From Macellibacteroides fermentans (lineage in GTDB: Bacteria; Bacteroidota; Bacteroidia; Bacteroidales; Tannerellaceae): DNA of 64,000 nucleotides. The stretch lies in assembly GCF_013409575.1 (NCBI RefSeq), contig NZ_JACCCY010000004.1, forward strand, positions 186,001 to 250,000, read 5' to 3'. Each line of letters begins with the position of its first letter. Position 1 is the stretch's first letter. Below the pieces are notes generated by a model. It was given only the letters and a program-made list of their open reading frames with translations. It searched no databases and was not told the DNA's origin. Below are positions 18,901 through 28,738 of this stretch, piece by piece. Position numbers and translations under genes: made by a program.

Positions 18901-21900
18901 CGTTTATATACAATGCAAATGGCAAGGGAGGAGATCTTTATTTTAATCTTGGCGAGATTTCGGAAGATATACTGAGGGATGAAAAAAAGTTTTTCGAAAA
19001 CGGACTACCAATTGATGGCGATTTAAGCTCTGTGGAAGAGACTGTATGGGGGAGAGTTCCTAAACGTCAGTCAACCGTATACGCATTTGACAATACGCAA
19101 GGTGCCCGTAAACTGCAGGATGTGGGATTTAATGGTTTGTCGTCGGCTGATGAGAAACAATTTTCAACGTATCAGGATTACTTGTCAAAATTGCAGTCGC
19201 GACTCTCAGGGGAAACTCTGGCCCAAATGATGGAAGATCCTTTTTCTCCATTGAATGACCCGGCAGGAGACGATTATCACTATTTCAGAGGATCAGATTA
19301 TGATGTAAAAGAAGTAGGTATTCTGGAGCGATATAAACGTTATAACGGTGTAGAGGGAAACTCTACAGCATCGGAGGATTCTCCGGAAAAGTATGATATA
19401 TCAGCCCGCACAATTCCCGATGTTGAAGATATAAATCAGGATAACACGTTAAATGAATTTGAGAAATATTATCAATATAAGGTGTCGTTACGCCCTAAAG
19501 ATTTAGTGGTAGGTAGTAACTATATTGTGGATAGAAGAGAGGTTACGGTTAATTTGCGTAATGGAAAAGAAGAGACTATTCATTGGTATCAATTTAAGAT
19601 TCCTGTAAAGAATTATAACCAGAAAGTGGGATCCATAAATGATTTCAAAACCATACGTTTTATGCGTATGTTTATGACTGATTTTAGTGAAACAACAATT
19701 CTGCGTTTCGGATCTTTTGATTTGGTCCGTGGTGAATGGCGCAATTATACGCAAGATCTTTCTAATCCGAAGCTGCCTCCTGTTATTAATGCCTCTCTGG
19801 ATGTGGCGACTGTTAATATTGAGGAAAACAGCGAACGTACTCCGGTTAATTATGTGCTACCCCCGGGGGTGAGCCGGATGCTTGATCCCGGTCAGCCTCA
19901 ATTACGTCAGCAGAATGAGCAGGCATTATCTATGAAGATAACAAACCTTGCACCCGCTGATGCACGGGCCGTTTATAAAAATACCTATTATGATTTGAGG
20001 CAATACAAACGCTTGCAGCTGTTTGTCCATGCAGAAAAATTTATTAATGATGTGACTAATTTGTCCAATGGCGAAATGTCTGTCTTTATCCGCTTAGGTT
20101 CTGATTATAAAAATAATTATTATGAGTATGAAGTCCCGTTGTTACTTACCCCCCATGGTAACTACAGTACATACAATGAGACTGATCAATTTACAGTATG
20201 GCCGCAAGGAAATACGTTGAATTTTGATTTTGAGGTGCTGACCAATCTGAAACTGAATAGGAATAAGGCGAAAAGGGAAGGGAACGAGAATGTAACATTC
20301 TATACGCCTTATTCTGAGTATGATCCGGCTTCTCCGCTTAATAAGATAACCGTAGTGGGTAATCCTTCCTTGTCGGAGGTCAAGACAATCATGATTGGGG
20401 TACGTAATAATTCCAAAGATATTAAGAGTGGTGAATTTTGGGTGAATGAGTTGCGACTTACAGATTTTAATGAAGACGGAGGGTGGGCAGCAAATGCTAA
20501 TTTACAAATTGCGCTTTCGGATTTTGGTACATTGAATATGGGGGGGCGTGTGGAGACTGCCGGCTTTGGCGGTTTGGATCAATCCATTGCAGAACGCAGG
20601 CTTGATGATTATTCCCAATACAATATGGCCGCCAATGTGGAGCTTGGGAAGTTGTTCCCGGAGAAAACGAAAGTAAGTATACCGTTGTATTATGCATATT
20701 CAAAGGAGACCACAAACCCAAAGTATAATCCATTGGATCAGGATATCGTATTACAAGATGCTTTGAATTCGGCAACTACCAAACATGATCGTGATTCTAT
20801 ACTTAATTTTTCGCAAGATAGAACCATTATTAAAAGTGTGGCTCTTAACAATGTTAAAGTTGACGTGCGCAGCAAGACTCCCATGCCATACGATCCGGCA
20901 AACTTCTCAGTGGGTTACTCATTCAATGAATCTACAATGAAAAATCCCGAAACACAGTATGAAACATCCAAAGATTATCGGGCAAACTTTAGTTACTCGT
21001 ATTCTCCTTACGTAAAACCGTTTATTCCCTTTAAAAATGTAAAAGAGAAAGGAAGTACACGCTATTTAAAAGAATTTGGACTTAATTATCTCCCGTCAAA
21101 CATCTCATTCCAATCGGCCATGATGAGAAATTATTATGAGCAAAAGCTTAGGAATTTAGATGATCTGGGCGCTCAGAATAATTTACCTGTTTCATTTAGT
21201 TCAACCTTTTATTGGGATAGAGCTTTTAGCTTGCGATGGGATTTTACAAAGAATCTGAATGTTAATTTTACATCGGGCACAAACGCCCGTATCGAAGAGC
21301 CCAATGTGCAGGTTAATAAAGAGTTGAATCCTGATCAGTACAAGGTTTGGAAAGATTCTGTGAAACAAAGTATTTCTGACATGGGTAAACCTATGAAGTA
21401 TGATCAGACTTTTACTGCGACTTACACATTGCCTTTTGCTTTAATCCCTGTTATGGACTGGACAAGTGGTTCTTTATCTTATAATGCATCTTATAATTGG
21501 GAGCGGGGAGCCGAAATAGATTCGTTGACAGAAATAGGCAATACGATTACGAATCAGCGTCAGTTTGATATTTCAGGTCGTTTTAATTTGGTTTCACTCT
21601 ATAATAAGAATAAATTCCTAGCTAAGGTGAACCAGAAATTTACCCCTACCACCCGTGTGGCATCTGCCAGCTCAAGGAATAGAAGAACTCCGCCGGCACC
21701 GTTGAAAGTGGAGAAAGATATTAAATTGAGTCCGGATAGTACGGTTAAAATAAGACATAGTCTGGCATCAAAGAAAGTGCGTGTTTCTGCGCGTGGAGCA
21801 GATGGGAAAGTTTATGCAATCAAATTTAAAGCAATAAGTGCCGGCGAAATTGAAATACTGAATCTCGACACGACAGCAATTAAAGTGTCAATACTTCCCG

Positions 21901-23354
21901 GTCCCGATTTGTCAAACGAATTATGGTATAAGGTTGCGGAACATGGAACGCGTTTCTTAATGATGTTACGCAGTCTGAACATTCAGTATGCAATTACAGA
22001 TGGGATGATGTTACCCGGATTTCGTCCTGAAATAGGAGATTTTATCGGGCAGAGTAATACCGTGGGAGGAACTGCACCCGGATTAGGGTTTGCTTTCGGA
22101 TCAGTAAGGCGTAGCTATATTGATGAGGCTGATGAAAATGACTGGCTTATTAAAAATGAAGATAATGTTTCGCCAGCAATTATCAATCATGCACGTAATT
22201 TCACCTTGAGGGCAACACTTGAGCCTATTTCTGGCCTTAAAATTGATTTAAATGCCAATAGGGTTGATACCCGCAATACCGAAATAAAGTATATGTATCA
22301 AGGTATGCCTGAAACTTATGGTGGTAACTTTACTATGACTACCATAGCTGCTTCAACCGCTTTTAAACGATCGAAAGCCATTGATGGATATAATTCTGAA
22401 ACATTCAATACTTTTTTAGCAAACAGAGAGGTCATAGCTTCCAGGTTGGGGGCTGTTTATAACGGTCTGTCTTATCCGGATAAAGGCTTTCTGTCAGGGT
22501 CTGCATTGGCTGGTCAGCCCTATAATTCTGAGCTGGGTAATGTAGGTTTAAACTCATCCGATGTTTTAATACCTGCTTTCCTCGCAGCTTATACAGGAAA
22601 GAATGCAACAAATGTTTCTCTTTCGCCCTTCCCTTCTCTTTCGAGTTTACTTCCAAACTGGAGGGTAACATATGATGGACTCATAAGAGTTGGTGAACTT
22701 AGAAAGTACTTTAAAAGTGTTTTATTAAACCATCAGTACCGTTGTTCCTATAGTGTTGGAGCTTTCTCTTCTTTCTTGAATTGGGTTGATGCCGGACAGG
22801 ATGACCTGGGCTTTATTAGGGATGTTCTTACCAACAATCCGTTACCCTCATCTCCTTATGAAATTTCGGCTGTAAGTATTACGGAGGGATTTAGCCCTTT
22901 GATCGGAGTGGATGTAACTTTTCAAAATAATGTTACTGCTCGTTCTGAGTACCGTACTACCAGGAATCTAAGCCTGAATATCTCGTCCTATCAATTAGTG
23001 GAGGCAGTTTCTAATGAATATGTAATAGGACTAGGTTATAAACTTACCGAGTTTAATAAAGTTCTGAAAATGAAACAAACCAAGGATTTTAGCAATGACC
23101 TTACGGTTCGCCTGGATTTTTCTTATCGGAAGTCGCAATCCCTCATTCGTAAGATTGAGGATAATTTTACACAACCAACCTCGGGAAATATAGCAAAAAC
23201 GCTTCAATTATCTGCTGATTATGGTTTAAGTAAAACCCTTAGTCTAAGAGCGTTTTATGATTTACAAATCAATGAACCATTGGTTTCATCGGCATCTTAT
23301 CCTACATCCAATTCAAATTATGGCATCAGCTTGCGCTTTTCACTTGCTCAATAG
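15915..23354 (+). CDS. sprA: Type IX secretion outer-membrane translocon SprA (Sov)
   Basis: A very large protein of 2,479 residues starting at ATG 15915; a TTG one codon earlier is also open. It has an N-terminal signal (about residues 1-25) and conserved SprA-type repeats of YDFESTQ-like, EFWMMDPF and RFMRMFMTDF segments, including the DDFESTQTGIDL loop. It ends in beta strands typical of an outer-membrane barrel (SNYGISLRFSLAQ). SprA/Sov forms the 36-strand pore of the type IX secretion system that exports proteins with C-terminal sorting domains, and in gliding species it supports motility. The length equals that of known Sov/SprA proteins. It is coupled to ruvA. No other type IX gene is in the window. 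Confidence 0.95.
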   Translation: MKRGAHYILLVCVLLFGTGLYSLNADYLIFTSEVPELTELEPQVVFEGDSVDPRYPVAKTVPEAYEDLIKKSPMDLRNPDNVKTSIEYDLKTNTYIVTTKLGDMQLSTPISLTPEEYQDYSLQESLRAYFRQKNEESYREEINKELKITDIGFDLGAAEKIFGKGGVRVKTQGTAEIKMGLKSNKTDNPSLPQRSRNRTFFNFEEQVQLNVQATVGEKVNFGMNYNTETTFDYDSKKLKLAYEGTEDEIIKVMEAGNVSMNTSNSLIRGGAALFGIKTELQFGKLRVGAIFSQQESESQTVSSKGGVQTKPYEFAADQYDENRHFFLSHFFRDTYDAALSKLPYINSGISISRVEVWITNKRSNYDQSRNIVAFSDLAENSHISNPQFNPAGSLPIPYNGANTLYQQVVTGYPDARNINTVSQAFAGFIEGGIDYEKVESARRLDPSEFTLNKQLGYVSLKTQLQPDEVLAVAYEYTYRGSVYQVGEFSTDNSVNTTNSLYVKLLKGTAMSPGSPFWDLMMKNVYSLGAYALNKEKFRLDILYQSDTTGVYLRYLSEGNIKDELLLRVMNLDRLDAKNETYPDGIFDYLEGYTVLSENGRVFFPVVEPFGSHLRKKIGNDVIADKYVFQELYDSTLTVARQLTEKNKFLIKGEYKASSSSEIQLGASNVARGSVRVTAAGVTLQENVDYTVDYTSGIVTILNENIISSGTGVSVSLENQSAYSMQRKTMMGVDLNYEFNKNFNLGATIMHLSELPLTTKTAFGDESIKNTLWGLNTSFRTESQWLTNLFDKLPLLTLTKPSQISLKAEFANLIPGHYENKYTGGYSYLDDFESTQTGIDLLNPYPWTLSSVPYNDGANSLFPEASLTNNIDYGKNRALLAWYYIDGLFTRKNSSIAPNHIKNDLDQLSNHYVREVKTQELFPNKDLSYNENNTLPVLNLAYYPTERGPYNLDADRINADGSLAMPDKRWGGIMRKIEQSDFEAANIEYIEFWMMDPFIYNANGKGGDLYFNLGEISEDILRDEKKFFENGLPIDGDLSSVEETVWGRVPKRQSTVYAFDNTQGARKLQDVGFNGLSSADEKQFSTYQDYLSKLQSRLSGETLAQMMEDPFSPLNDPAGDDYHYFRGSDYDVKEVGILERYKRYNGVEGNSTASEDSPEKYDISARTIPDVEDINQDNTLNEFEKYYQYKVSLRPKDLVVGSNYIVDRREVTVNLRNGKEETIHWYQFKIPVKNYNQKVGSINDFKTIRFMRMFMTDFSETTILRFGSFDLVRGEWRNYTQDLSNPKLPPVINASLDVATVNIEENSERTPVNYVLPPGVSRMLDPGQPQLRQQNEQALSMKITNLAPADARAVYKNTYYDLRQYKRLQLFVHAEKFINDVTNLSNGEMSVFIRLGSDYKNNYYEYEVPLLLTPHGNYSTYNETDQFTVWPQGNTLNFDFEVLTNLKLNRNKAKREGNENVTFYTPYSEYDPASPLNKITVVGNPSLSEVKTIMIGVRNNSKDIKSGEFWVNELRLTDFNEDGGWAANANLQIALSDFGTLNMGGRVETAGFGGLDQSIAERRLDDYSQYNMAANVELGKLFPEKTKVSIPLYYAYSKETTNPKYNPLDQDIVLQDALNSATTKHDRDSILNFSQDRTIIKSVALNNVKVDVRSKTPMPYDPANFSVGYSFNESTMKNPETQYETSKDYRANFSYSYSPYVKPFIPFKNVKEKGSTRYLKEFGLNYLPSNISFQSAMMRNYYEQKLRNLDDLGAQNNLPVSFSSTFYWDRAFSLRWDFTKNLNVNFTSGTNARIEEPNVQVNKELNPDQYKVWKDSVKQSISDMGKPMKYDQTFTATYTLPFALIPVMDWTSGSLSYNASYNWERGAEIDSLTEIGNTITNQRQFDISGRFNLVSLYNKNKFLAKVNQKFTPTTRVASASSRNRRTPPAPLKVEKDIKLSPDSTVKIRHSLASKKVRVSARGADGKVYAIKFKAISAGEIEILNLDTTAIKVSILPGPDLSNELWYKVAEHGTRFLMMLRSLNIQYAITDGMMLPGFRPEIGDFIGQSNTVGGTAPGLGFAFGSVRRSYIDEADENDWLIKNEDNVSPAIINHARNFTLRATLEPISGLKIDLNANRVDTRNTEIKYMYQGMPETYGGNFTMTTIAASTAFKRSKAIDGYNSETFNTFLANREVIASRLGAVYNGLSYPDKGFLSGSALAGQPYNSELGNVGLNSSDVLIPAFLAAYTGKNATNVSLSPFPSLSSLLPNWRVTYDGLIRVGELRKYFKSVLLNHQYRCSYSVGAFSSFLNWVDAGQDDLGFIRDVLTNNPLPSSPYEISAVSITEGFSPLIGVDVTFQNNVTARSEYRTTRNLSLNISSYQLVEAVSNEYVIGLGYKLTEFNKVLKMKQTKDFSNDLTVRLDFSYRKSQSLIRKIEDNFTQPTSGNIAKTLQLSADYGLSKTLSLRAFYDLQINEPLVSSASYPTSNSNYGISLRFSLAQ

Positions 23355-23486
23355 TCTATAAATGGGCTGGTTTTAGGAGTTTTATCAGATTATGCTAGGG
23401 CTTTTCTTTCAATTGTAGTATGTTAATGTCTATTAAATAATGTGAATGCTTATAGAGTTTGCTGTTATAGAACAGAAACTATTGCG

Positions 23487-23494
23487 TAACTTTG
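23487..23494 (+). promoter_or_regulatory. Upstream -7 box in the str operon leader
   Basis: TAACTTTG matches TAnnTTTG. A TTTG at 23458-23461 is 25 bases away, longer than usual. A short GCCG/CGGC hairpin follows at once. This is probably a weaker upstream promoter in tandem with the one at 23539-23569. Confidence 0.4.
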
Positions 23495-23538
23495 TGCCGT
23501 TTTTAGCGGCAATAATACGAAATAAAGTGGCTAACTTG

Positions 23539-23569
23539 TTTGGTTTCACGGAAATAATGCGTAAATTTG
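23539..23569 (+). promoter_or_regulatory. Main promoter of the str-S10-spc-alpha cluster
   Basis: TTTG (23539-23542), exactly 19 bases, then TAAATTTG (23562-23569) form an ideal Bacteroidota promoter. The start would be near 23576, leaving a leader of about 58 bases before rpsL. No other structure is evident in the 279-base gap after sprA, apart from the upstream -7 box. Confidence 0.8.
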
Positions 23570-23633
23570 CTGCCTGAAATTGAAATATATAGATATATAA
23601 TAATAACACATTCAAAGTTTAAAAAGAAGAAAA

Positions 23634-24053
23634 ATGCCTACAATTCAGCAATTAGTTAGAAAAGGAAGGGAAACTTTGGTAGTTAAAGGTAAATCTCCAG
23701 CATTGGATTCATGTCCTCAAAGACGTGGTGTATGCGTGAGAGTTTACACAACAACACCGAAAAAACCGAATTCTGCAATGCGTAAAGTTGCCAGAGTTCG
23801 TTTAACAAATGGTAAAGAAGTTAACTCTTACATTCCGGGAGAAGGACACAATTTGCAAGAGCACTCAATCGTATTGGTACGTGGTGGTCGTGTGAAAGAC
23901 CTTCCAGGTGTGCGTTATCACATTGTTCGTGGTACCTTGGATACAGCTGGCGTTAACGGACGTACACAAAGACGTTCTAAATACGGAGCTAAACGTCCTA
24001 AGGCCGGAGCAAAGGGAGCATCCGCAGCACCTGTTAAAGGAAAGAAGAAGTAA
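23634..24053 (+). CDS. rpsL: 30S ribosomal protein S12
   Basis: A 139-residue decoding-centre protein. [10 protein letters not shown] holds Lys43, the position that mutates in streptomycin resistance, here in the sensitive wild-type form, and the [10 protein letters not shown] loop is intact. It is longer than the E. coli protein because of a basic Lys/Ala-rich C-terminal tail ([15 protein letters not shown]), usual for Bacteroidota. It is the first gene of the ribosomal supercluster; a 152-base gap with a structured segment separates it from rpsG. Confidence 0.97.
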   Translation: MPTIQQLVRKGRETLVVKGKSPALDSCPQRRGVCVRVYTTTPKKPNSAMRKVARVRLTNGKEVNSYIPGEGHNLQEHSIVLVRGGRVKDLPGVRYHIVRGTLDTAGVNGRTQRRSKYGAKRPKAGAKGASAAPVKGKKK

Positions 24054-24127
24054 TTATTACATCCCTTCAAACTGAGAATTTAAATTTTAGTATTAAAGCT
24101 GGTTTGAGTTTATTTGGATAGGCTACA

Positions 24128-24176
24128 GGTTGAGTAAATGGTTCGGCGGAACCGTTGAAGACAAATTAAGGCAACC
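24128..24176 (+). promoter_or_regulatory. Candidate structured regulatory site between rpsL and rpsG
   Basis: An outer stem GGTTG (24128-24132) / CAACC (24172-24176) encloses an 8-bp hairpin, AATGGTTC (24137-24144) with GAACCGTT (24149-24156, one G-U), capped by GGCG. In E. coli, S7 represses the str operon by binding the rpsL-rpsG interval. A similar role here is inference from position and structure. Confidence 0.45.
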
Positions 24177-24205
24177 AAGAACAAGAACAAAATTTTTGAA
24201 AACAA

Positions 24206-24682
24206 ATGAGAAAAGCAAAACCAAAGAAAAGACAGATCCTTCCGGATCCTGTTTTCGGTGATGTTAAGGTTACGAGATTCGTTAACCATTTAATGTATGA
24301 TGGCAAGAAAAATACTGCCTTCGAAATTTTCTATTCCGCTCTGGAAATCGTTAAGAATAAATTACCTAACGAAGAAAAGTCTGCTCTCGAAATTTGGAAA
24401 GCTGCACTCGACAATATTACTCCTCAAGTCGAAGTGAAATCCCGCCGTGTTGGTGGTGCTACTTTCCAGGTACCTACTGAAATCCGCCCCGATCGTAAAG
24501 AATCCATTTCTATGAAAAATCTTATCCTGTATTCTCGTAAGAGAGGTGGTAAGACTATGGCTGACAAGTTGTCTGCAGAAATTGTTGACGCTTTCAACAA
24601 CCAAGGTGGTTCTTTCAAGAGAAAAGAAGATATGCACCGTATGGCTGAAGCTAACCGTGCATTTGCTCATTTCAGATTTTAA
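24206..24682 (+). CDS. rpsG: 30S ribosomal protein S7
   Basis: A 158-residue primary 16S rRNA-binding protein that organizes the head of the 30S subunit. It has the [12 protein letters not shown] start, a [15 protein letters not shown] beta-hairpin and [12 protein letters not shown] at the C-terminus. Length is normal. In E. coli it is the autorepressor of this operon, and the structured gap just upstream would suit that function. fusA follows after 19 bases. Confidence 0.97.
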   Translation: MRKAKPKKRQILPDPVFGDVKVTRFVNHLMYDGKKNTAFEIFYSALEIVKNKLPNEEKSALEIWKAALDNITPQVEVKSRRVGGATFQVPTEIRPDRKESISMKNLILYSRKRGGKTMADKLSAEIVDAFNNQGGSFKRKEDMHRMAEANRAFAHFRF

Positions 24683-24701
24683 ATAAGCAAAAAGAAAAAC
24701 A

Positions 24702-26831
24702 ATGGCTAAAGCTGCAGATCAATTATTAAAATATACAAGAAATATCGGTATCATGGCGCATATCGATGCCGGAAAGACTACGACCTCTGAGCGTATTCTT
24801 TTCTACACCGGTTTAACTCACAAGATCGGTGAGGTGCACGATGGCGCTGCAACAATGGACTGGATGGAGCAGGAGCAGGAGCGTGGTATTACTATCACTT
24901 CTGCTGCAACTACTACTTTCTGGAATTACCTGAATGAAAAATATAAAATCAACCTGATTGACACCCCGGGACACGTTGACTTTACTGTAGAAGTAGAGCG
25001 TTCGTTGCGTATTCTTGACGGTGCCGTTGCTGCTTTTTGTGCAGTAGGTGGTGTTGAGCCTCAGTCTGAAACTGTTTGGCGTCAGGCGGATAAATACAAT
25101 GTTCCGAGAATTGGTTACGTAAATAAGATGGACCGTTCAGGAGCTAACTTCTATGAAGTTGTAAATCAGGTTAAAACTGTACTTGGCGCAAATCCATGTC
25201 CTATTCAAATCCCTATCGGTGCAGAAGAAACTTTCAAAGGTGTAATTGACCTTGTAAAAATGCAAGCAATTCTTTGGCATGACGAAACAATGGGTGCTGA
25301 ATATGAGATAGATCCAATACCAGCAGATTTACTTGCGGAAGCTGAAGAGTGGAGAGACAAGATGCTTGAAGTACTTGCTGAATGCGACGACACTTTAATG
25401 GAAAAATATTTTGAAGATCCTTCAACTATCACTGAAGATGAGATTGTAAATGCAATCCGTAAAGGAACAATTGCTATGCAGATCAATCCGATGATTTGTG
25501 GTTCTTCATTCAAGAATAAGGGCGTACAGACATTGCTTGATGCTGTTTGTGCATATTTACCAAGTCCTGCTGATACTCCTGCAATCGAAGGAACAGATCC
25601 TGATGATTCAGAAAAAATAATTGTAAGACACCCAACCAGCGATGAGCCTCTTTGTGCTTTGGCATTTAAGATTGCTACAGACCCATATGTTGGACGTCTT
25701 TGTTTCTTCCGTGTTTATTCTGGAGAACTTCCTGCCGGATCTTATGTTTATAATGTTCGTTCAGGCAAGAAAGAGCGTATTTCTCGTTTGTTCCAGATGC
25801 ACTCAAATAAGCAGAATCCGAAGGATGTTATCGGTTGTGGTGATATCGGTGCAGGTGTAGGATTTAAAGATATCCGTACCGGAGATACGCTGTGTGACGA
25901 AAACAATCTGATCTCATTGGAGTCAATGGATTTCCCTGAACCAGTTATCGGTATCGCTGTTGAGCCAAAAACTCAGAAAGATATGGATAAGTTGGGTATG
26001 GGATTGGCTAAATTGGCCGAAGAAGATCCTACTTTCCGTGTTCAAACCAACGAAGAAACAGGTCAGACTGTAATTAGTGGTATGGGTGAGCTTCACCTTG
26101 ATATCATTGTTGACCGTTTGAGAAGAGAATTCAAGGTTGAATGTAATCAGGGTCGTCCTCAGGTTACTTATAAAGAGGCTATCACAAAATCAGTTCAACT
26201 TCGCGAAGTTTACAAGAAGCAGTCTGGTGGTCGTGGTAAATTTGCTGATATCATTGTTCGTGTTGAACCAGTTGATGCAGGCTTCGAAGGCGAATTGCAA
26301 TTTGTTGACGAAGTTAAGGGTGGTAACATTCCAAAGGAATTCATCCCATCTATTCAAAAAGGTTTCTTGAAAGCTATGAAGAATGGTGTACTTGCAGGCT
26401 ATCCATTGGATCAGTTGAAAGTTACTGTTATTGATGGTTCATTCCACCCGGTTGACTCAGATCAGCTTTCGTTCGAAATTTGTGCTATCCAGGCATTCAA
26501 GAGTGCAGCAGAAAAAGCTTCACCAGCTTTGATGGAACCAATCATGAAGATGGAAGTTGTAACTCCGGAAGAAAATATGGGTGATGTTATCTCCGACTTG
26601 AACAAACGTCGTGGTCAGGTTGAAGGTATGGAATCAAGCCGTACAGGTGCTCGTATCGTTAAAGCTAAAGTTCCTTTGGCAGAAACATTCGGATATGTAA
26701 CATCTTTGCGTACGATTACATCAGGTCGTGCTACTTCTTCAATGCATTTTTCACATTATGCTGAGGTATCTTCTTCAATTGCTAAGCAAGTTTTGACAGA
26801 GGTTCAAGGTCGTGTGGATTTGATCAAATAA
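24702..26831 (+). CDS. fusA: Translation elongation factor G
   Basis: A 709-residue translational GTPase that drives translocation and, with RRF, ribosome recycling. The GTPase motifs are intact: AHIDAGKTT (G1), DTPGHVDF (G3) and NKMDRSG (G4). Domains II-V follow, ending in the [16 protein letters not shown] region near the C-terminus. It lies between rpsG and rpsJ. tuf, which follows fusA in many other phyla, is absent here, as usual for Bacteroidota. Confidence 0.97.
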   Translation: MAKAADQLLKYTRNIGIMAHIDAGKTTTSERILFYTGLTHKIGEVHDGAATMDWMEQEQERGITITSAATTTFWNYLNEKYKINLIDTPGHVDFTVEVERSLRILDGAVAAFCAVGGVEPQSETVWRQADKYNVPRIGYVNKMDRSGANFYEVVNQVKTVLGANPCPIQIPIGAEETFKGVIDLVKMQAILWHDETMGAEYEIDPIPADLLAEAEEWRDKMLEVLAECDDTLMEKYFEDPSTITEDEIVNAIRKGTIAMQINPMICGSSFKNKGVQTLLDAVCAYLPSPADTPAIEGTDPDDSEKIIVRHPTSDEPLCALAFKIATDPYVGRLCFFRVYSGELPAGSYVYNVRSGKKERISRLFQMHSNKQNPKDVIGCGDIGAGVGFKDIRTGDTLCDENNLISLESMDFPEPVIGIAVEPKTQKDMDKLGMGLAKLAEEDPTFRVQTNEETGQTVISGMGELHLDIIVDRLRREFKVECNQGRPQVTYKEAITKSVQLREVYKKQSGGRGKFADIIVRVEPVDAGFEGELQFVDEVKGGNIPKEFIPSIQKGFLKAMKNGVLAGYPLDQLKVTVIDGSFHPVDSDQLSFEICAIQAFKSAAEKASPALMEPIMKMEVVTPEENMGDVISDLNKRRGQVEGMESSRTGARIVKAKVPLAETFGYVTSLRTITSGRATSSMHFSHYAEVSSSIAKQVLTEVQGRVDLIK

Positions 26832-26852
26832 TTTAGAAACATATAAATAGAT

Positions 26853-27158
26853 ATGAGCCAAAAGATCAGAATTAAATTAAAGTCTTACGACTATTCTCTA
26901 GTAGACAAATCTGCTGAGAAGATTGTAAAGACGGTAAAGGCTACCGGTGCTGTTGTAAGCGGCCCTATACCTCTGCCTACGCATAAGCGTATTTTTACTG
27001 TGAACCGCTCGACTTTCGTAAACAAGAAGTCTCGTGAGCAGTTCGAACTCTCTTCTTATAAGAGATTAATTGACATCTATAGCTCAACTGCTAAAACAGT
27101 TGATGCATTGATGAAGCTGGAGTTGCCCAGCGGTGTAGAAGTTGAAATTAAAGTGTGA
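26853..27158 (+). CDS. rpsJ: 30S ribosomal protein S10
   Basis: A 101-residue protein of the 30S head that also serves as NusE in antitermination. It has [14 protein letters not shown] at the start and the [14 protein letters not shown] loop. It begins 21 bases after fusA, so the str and S10 blocks are probably co-transcribed and there is no room for the long S10 leader seen in Gammaproteobacteria. Confidence 0.97.
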   Translation: MSQKIRIKLKSYDYSLVDKSAEKIVKTVKATGAVVSGPIPLPTHKRIFTVNRSTFVNKKSREQFELSSYKRLIDIYSSTAKTVDALMKLELPSGVEVEIKV

Positions 27159-27178
27159 GTATTTAAAAATTAAGTGAA

Positions 27179-27796
27179 ATGCCAGGATTATTAGGAAAAA
27201 AAATCGGAATGACATCCGTTTTCAGTGCCGAGGGAAAAAATCTTCCATGCACTGTTATCGAAGTGGGTCCTTGTGTTGTTACGCAAGTTAAAACGCTCGA
27301 AAAAGATGGCTATGAAGCTGTACAGTTGGGTTTCCAGGATCAAAAGGAAAAACACACAACACAGCCTGAAATGGGACATTTTAAGAAAGCAGGCGTAACT
27401 CCCAAGAGATACTTGGCCGAGTTCAAGAATTTTGAAACCTCTTATAATTTAGGAGATGTAATCTCTGTAGATTATTTAGAAAATGCAGGTTTCGTAGATG
27501 TTATCGGAACATCTAAGGGTAAAGGTTTCCAAGGTGTTGTTAAACGTCATGGTTTCGGTGGTGTAGGTCAGTCTACTCACGGTCAGCATAACCGTCTTCG
27601 TGCACCGGGTAGTGTTGGAGCATGTTCTTATCCTGCTAAAGTGTTCAAAGGAACTCGTATGGCTGGTCAAATGGGTAACGAACGTGTAACTGTTCAAAAC
27701 CTTCAAGTGATCAAGGTGATGCCTGAACACAATCTTTTACTAGTTAAAGGATCTGTACCAGGAGCAAAAGGTTCAATCGTATTAATTGAGAAGTAA
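27179..27796 (+). CDS. rplC: 50S ribosomal protein L3
   Basis: A 205-residue early assembly protein near the peptidyl transferase centre. It has [13 protein letters not shown] at the start and the family signature around [20 protein letters not shown], which includes the central extension reaching the catalytic centre. The TAATG overlap with rplD couples their translation. Confidence 0.97.
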   Translation: MPGLLGKKIGMTSVFSAEGKNLPCTVIEVGPCVVTQVKTLEKDGYEAVQLGFQDQKEKHTTQPEMGHFKKAGVTPKRYLAEFKNFETSYNLGDVISVDYLENAGFVDVIGTSKGKGFQGVVKRHGFGGVGQSTHGQHNRLRAPGSVGACSYPAKVFKGTRMAGQMGNERVTVQNLQVIKVMPEHNLLLVKGSVPGAKGSIVLIEK

Positions 27797-28425
27797 TGGA
27801 ACTGAGCGTATTAAATATTAAAGGCGAAGATACCGGAAGAAAGGTAACTTTGAATGATGCTATTTTCGGCATTGAGCCCAACGATCATGCTATTTATCTG
27901 GATGTAAAACAGCATTTAGCAAACAAACGTCAGGGAACACACAAGTCGAAAGAGAGAAGTGAACTCTCAGGTAGTACCCGTAAGCTTATCAAACAAAAAG
28001 GTGGTGGCGGCGCTCGTCGTGGTGATATTAACTCTCCTTTATTGGTTGGTGGTGCACGTGTTTTTGGTCCTAAACCCAGAGACTACGAGTTTAAATTGAA
28101 CAAGAAGGTAAAAGGTCTTGCACGTAAATCTGCCTTGGCTTACAAAGCGCAAGCTAATGCAATCGTTGTAGTTGAAGATTTTGCTATGGAAGCTCCTAAG
28201 ACAAAAGAATTTACTGCAATTACTAAAAATCTGAAAGTGGCTGATAGAAAGTTACTTTTAGTTTTAGCGGAGAGAAATAATTTTGTATATTTGTCGGCTC
28301 GTAATATCGAGAAGACAAATGTGATAACTGCTTCAGAAATAAACACATATGCAGTGCTTAACGCTACAAGTTTAGTGCTGACAGAAAGTTCTGTGGCTGT
28401 TATTGATAATTTATTTAAAGCATAA
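27796..28425 (+). CDS. rplD: 50S ribosomal protein L4
   Basis: A 209-residue protein lining the exit tunnel. The long conserved loop ([19 protein letters not shown], then [14 protein letters not shown]) holds the tunnel-facing residues linked to macrolide response, with no obvious change. It starts inside the rplC stop (TAATG). In some bacteria L4 represses its own operon; no L4 leader is recognized here. Confidence 0.96.
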   Translation: MELSVLNIKGEDTGRKVTLNDAIFGIEPNDHAIYLDVKQHLANKRQGTHKSKERSELSGSTRKLIKQKGGGGARRGDINSPLLVGGARVFGPKPRDYEFKLNKKVKGLARKSALAYKAQANAIVVVEDFAMEAPKTKEFTAITKNLKVADRKLLLVLAERNNFVYLSARNIEKTNVITASEINTYAVLNATSLVLTESSVAVIDNLFKA

Positions 28426-28436
28426 GGAGTAAAATA

Positions 28437-28730
28437 ATGGGAATTATTATTAAACCTATAGTAACAGAGAAACAAACAGCGATTACTGAAAAGATGGCTA
28501 ATCGCTATGGTTTTCGTGTTTCTCCTGATGCCAACAAGTTAGAGATAAAGAAAGCGATCGAAGATATGTACAACGTAACCGTAGTTGATGTTAACACCAT
28601 CAACTATGCGGGTAAGTTGAAAAGTCGTTACACTAAATCAGGTGTAATTAACGGAAAGCAGGCATCTTTTAAGAAAGCAATCGTAACGTTGAAAGAAGGA
28701 GAAACAATCGATTTCTTTAGTAATATCTAA
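28437..28730 (+). CDS. rplW: 50S ribosomal protein L23
   Basis: A 97-residue protein at the exit tunnel mouth that docks trigger factor and SRP. It has [12 protein letters not shown] at the start and [10 protein letters not shown]-like strands ([12 protein letters not shown]). Unusually for this phylum, an AAGGAG Shine-Dalgarno sequence lies 7 bases before the ATG (28424-28429). Confidence 0.96.
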   Translation: MGIIIKPIVTEKQTAITEKMANRYGFRVSPDANKLEIKKAIEDMYNVTVVDVNTINYAGKLKSRYTKSGVINGKQASFKKAIVTLKEGETIDFFSNI

Positions 28731-28738
28731 GAAGAAAA

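Noticed and set aside
24137-24156. A GGTTC...GAACC arm that looks like a tRNA T-arm
   Set aside because: No acceptor, D or anticodon arm can be built around it, and its position fits a ribosomal regulatory hairpin better.
24361-24670. Long open frames antisense to rpsG, and many similar ones across the ribosomal cluster
   Set aside because: They mirror highly conserved genes, have no start signals of their own and encode low-complexity or Cys/Ser/Phe-rich shadow proteins.
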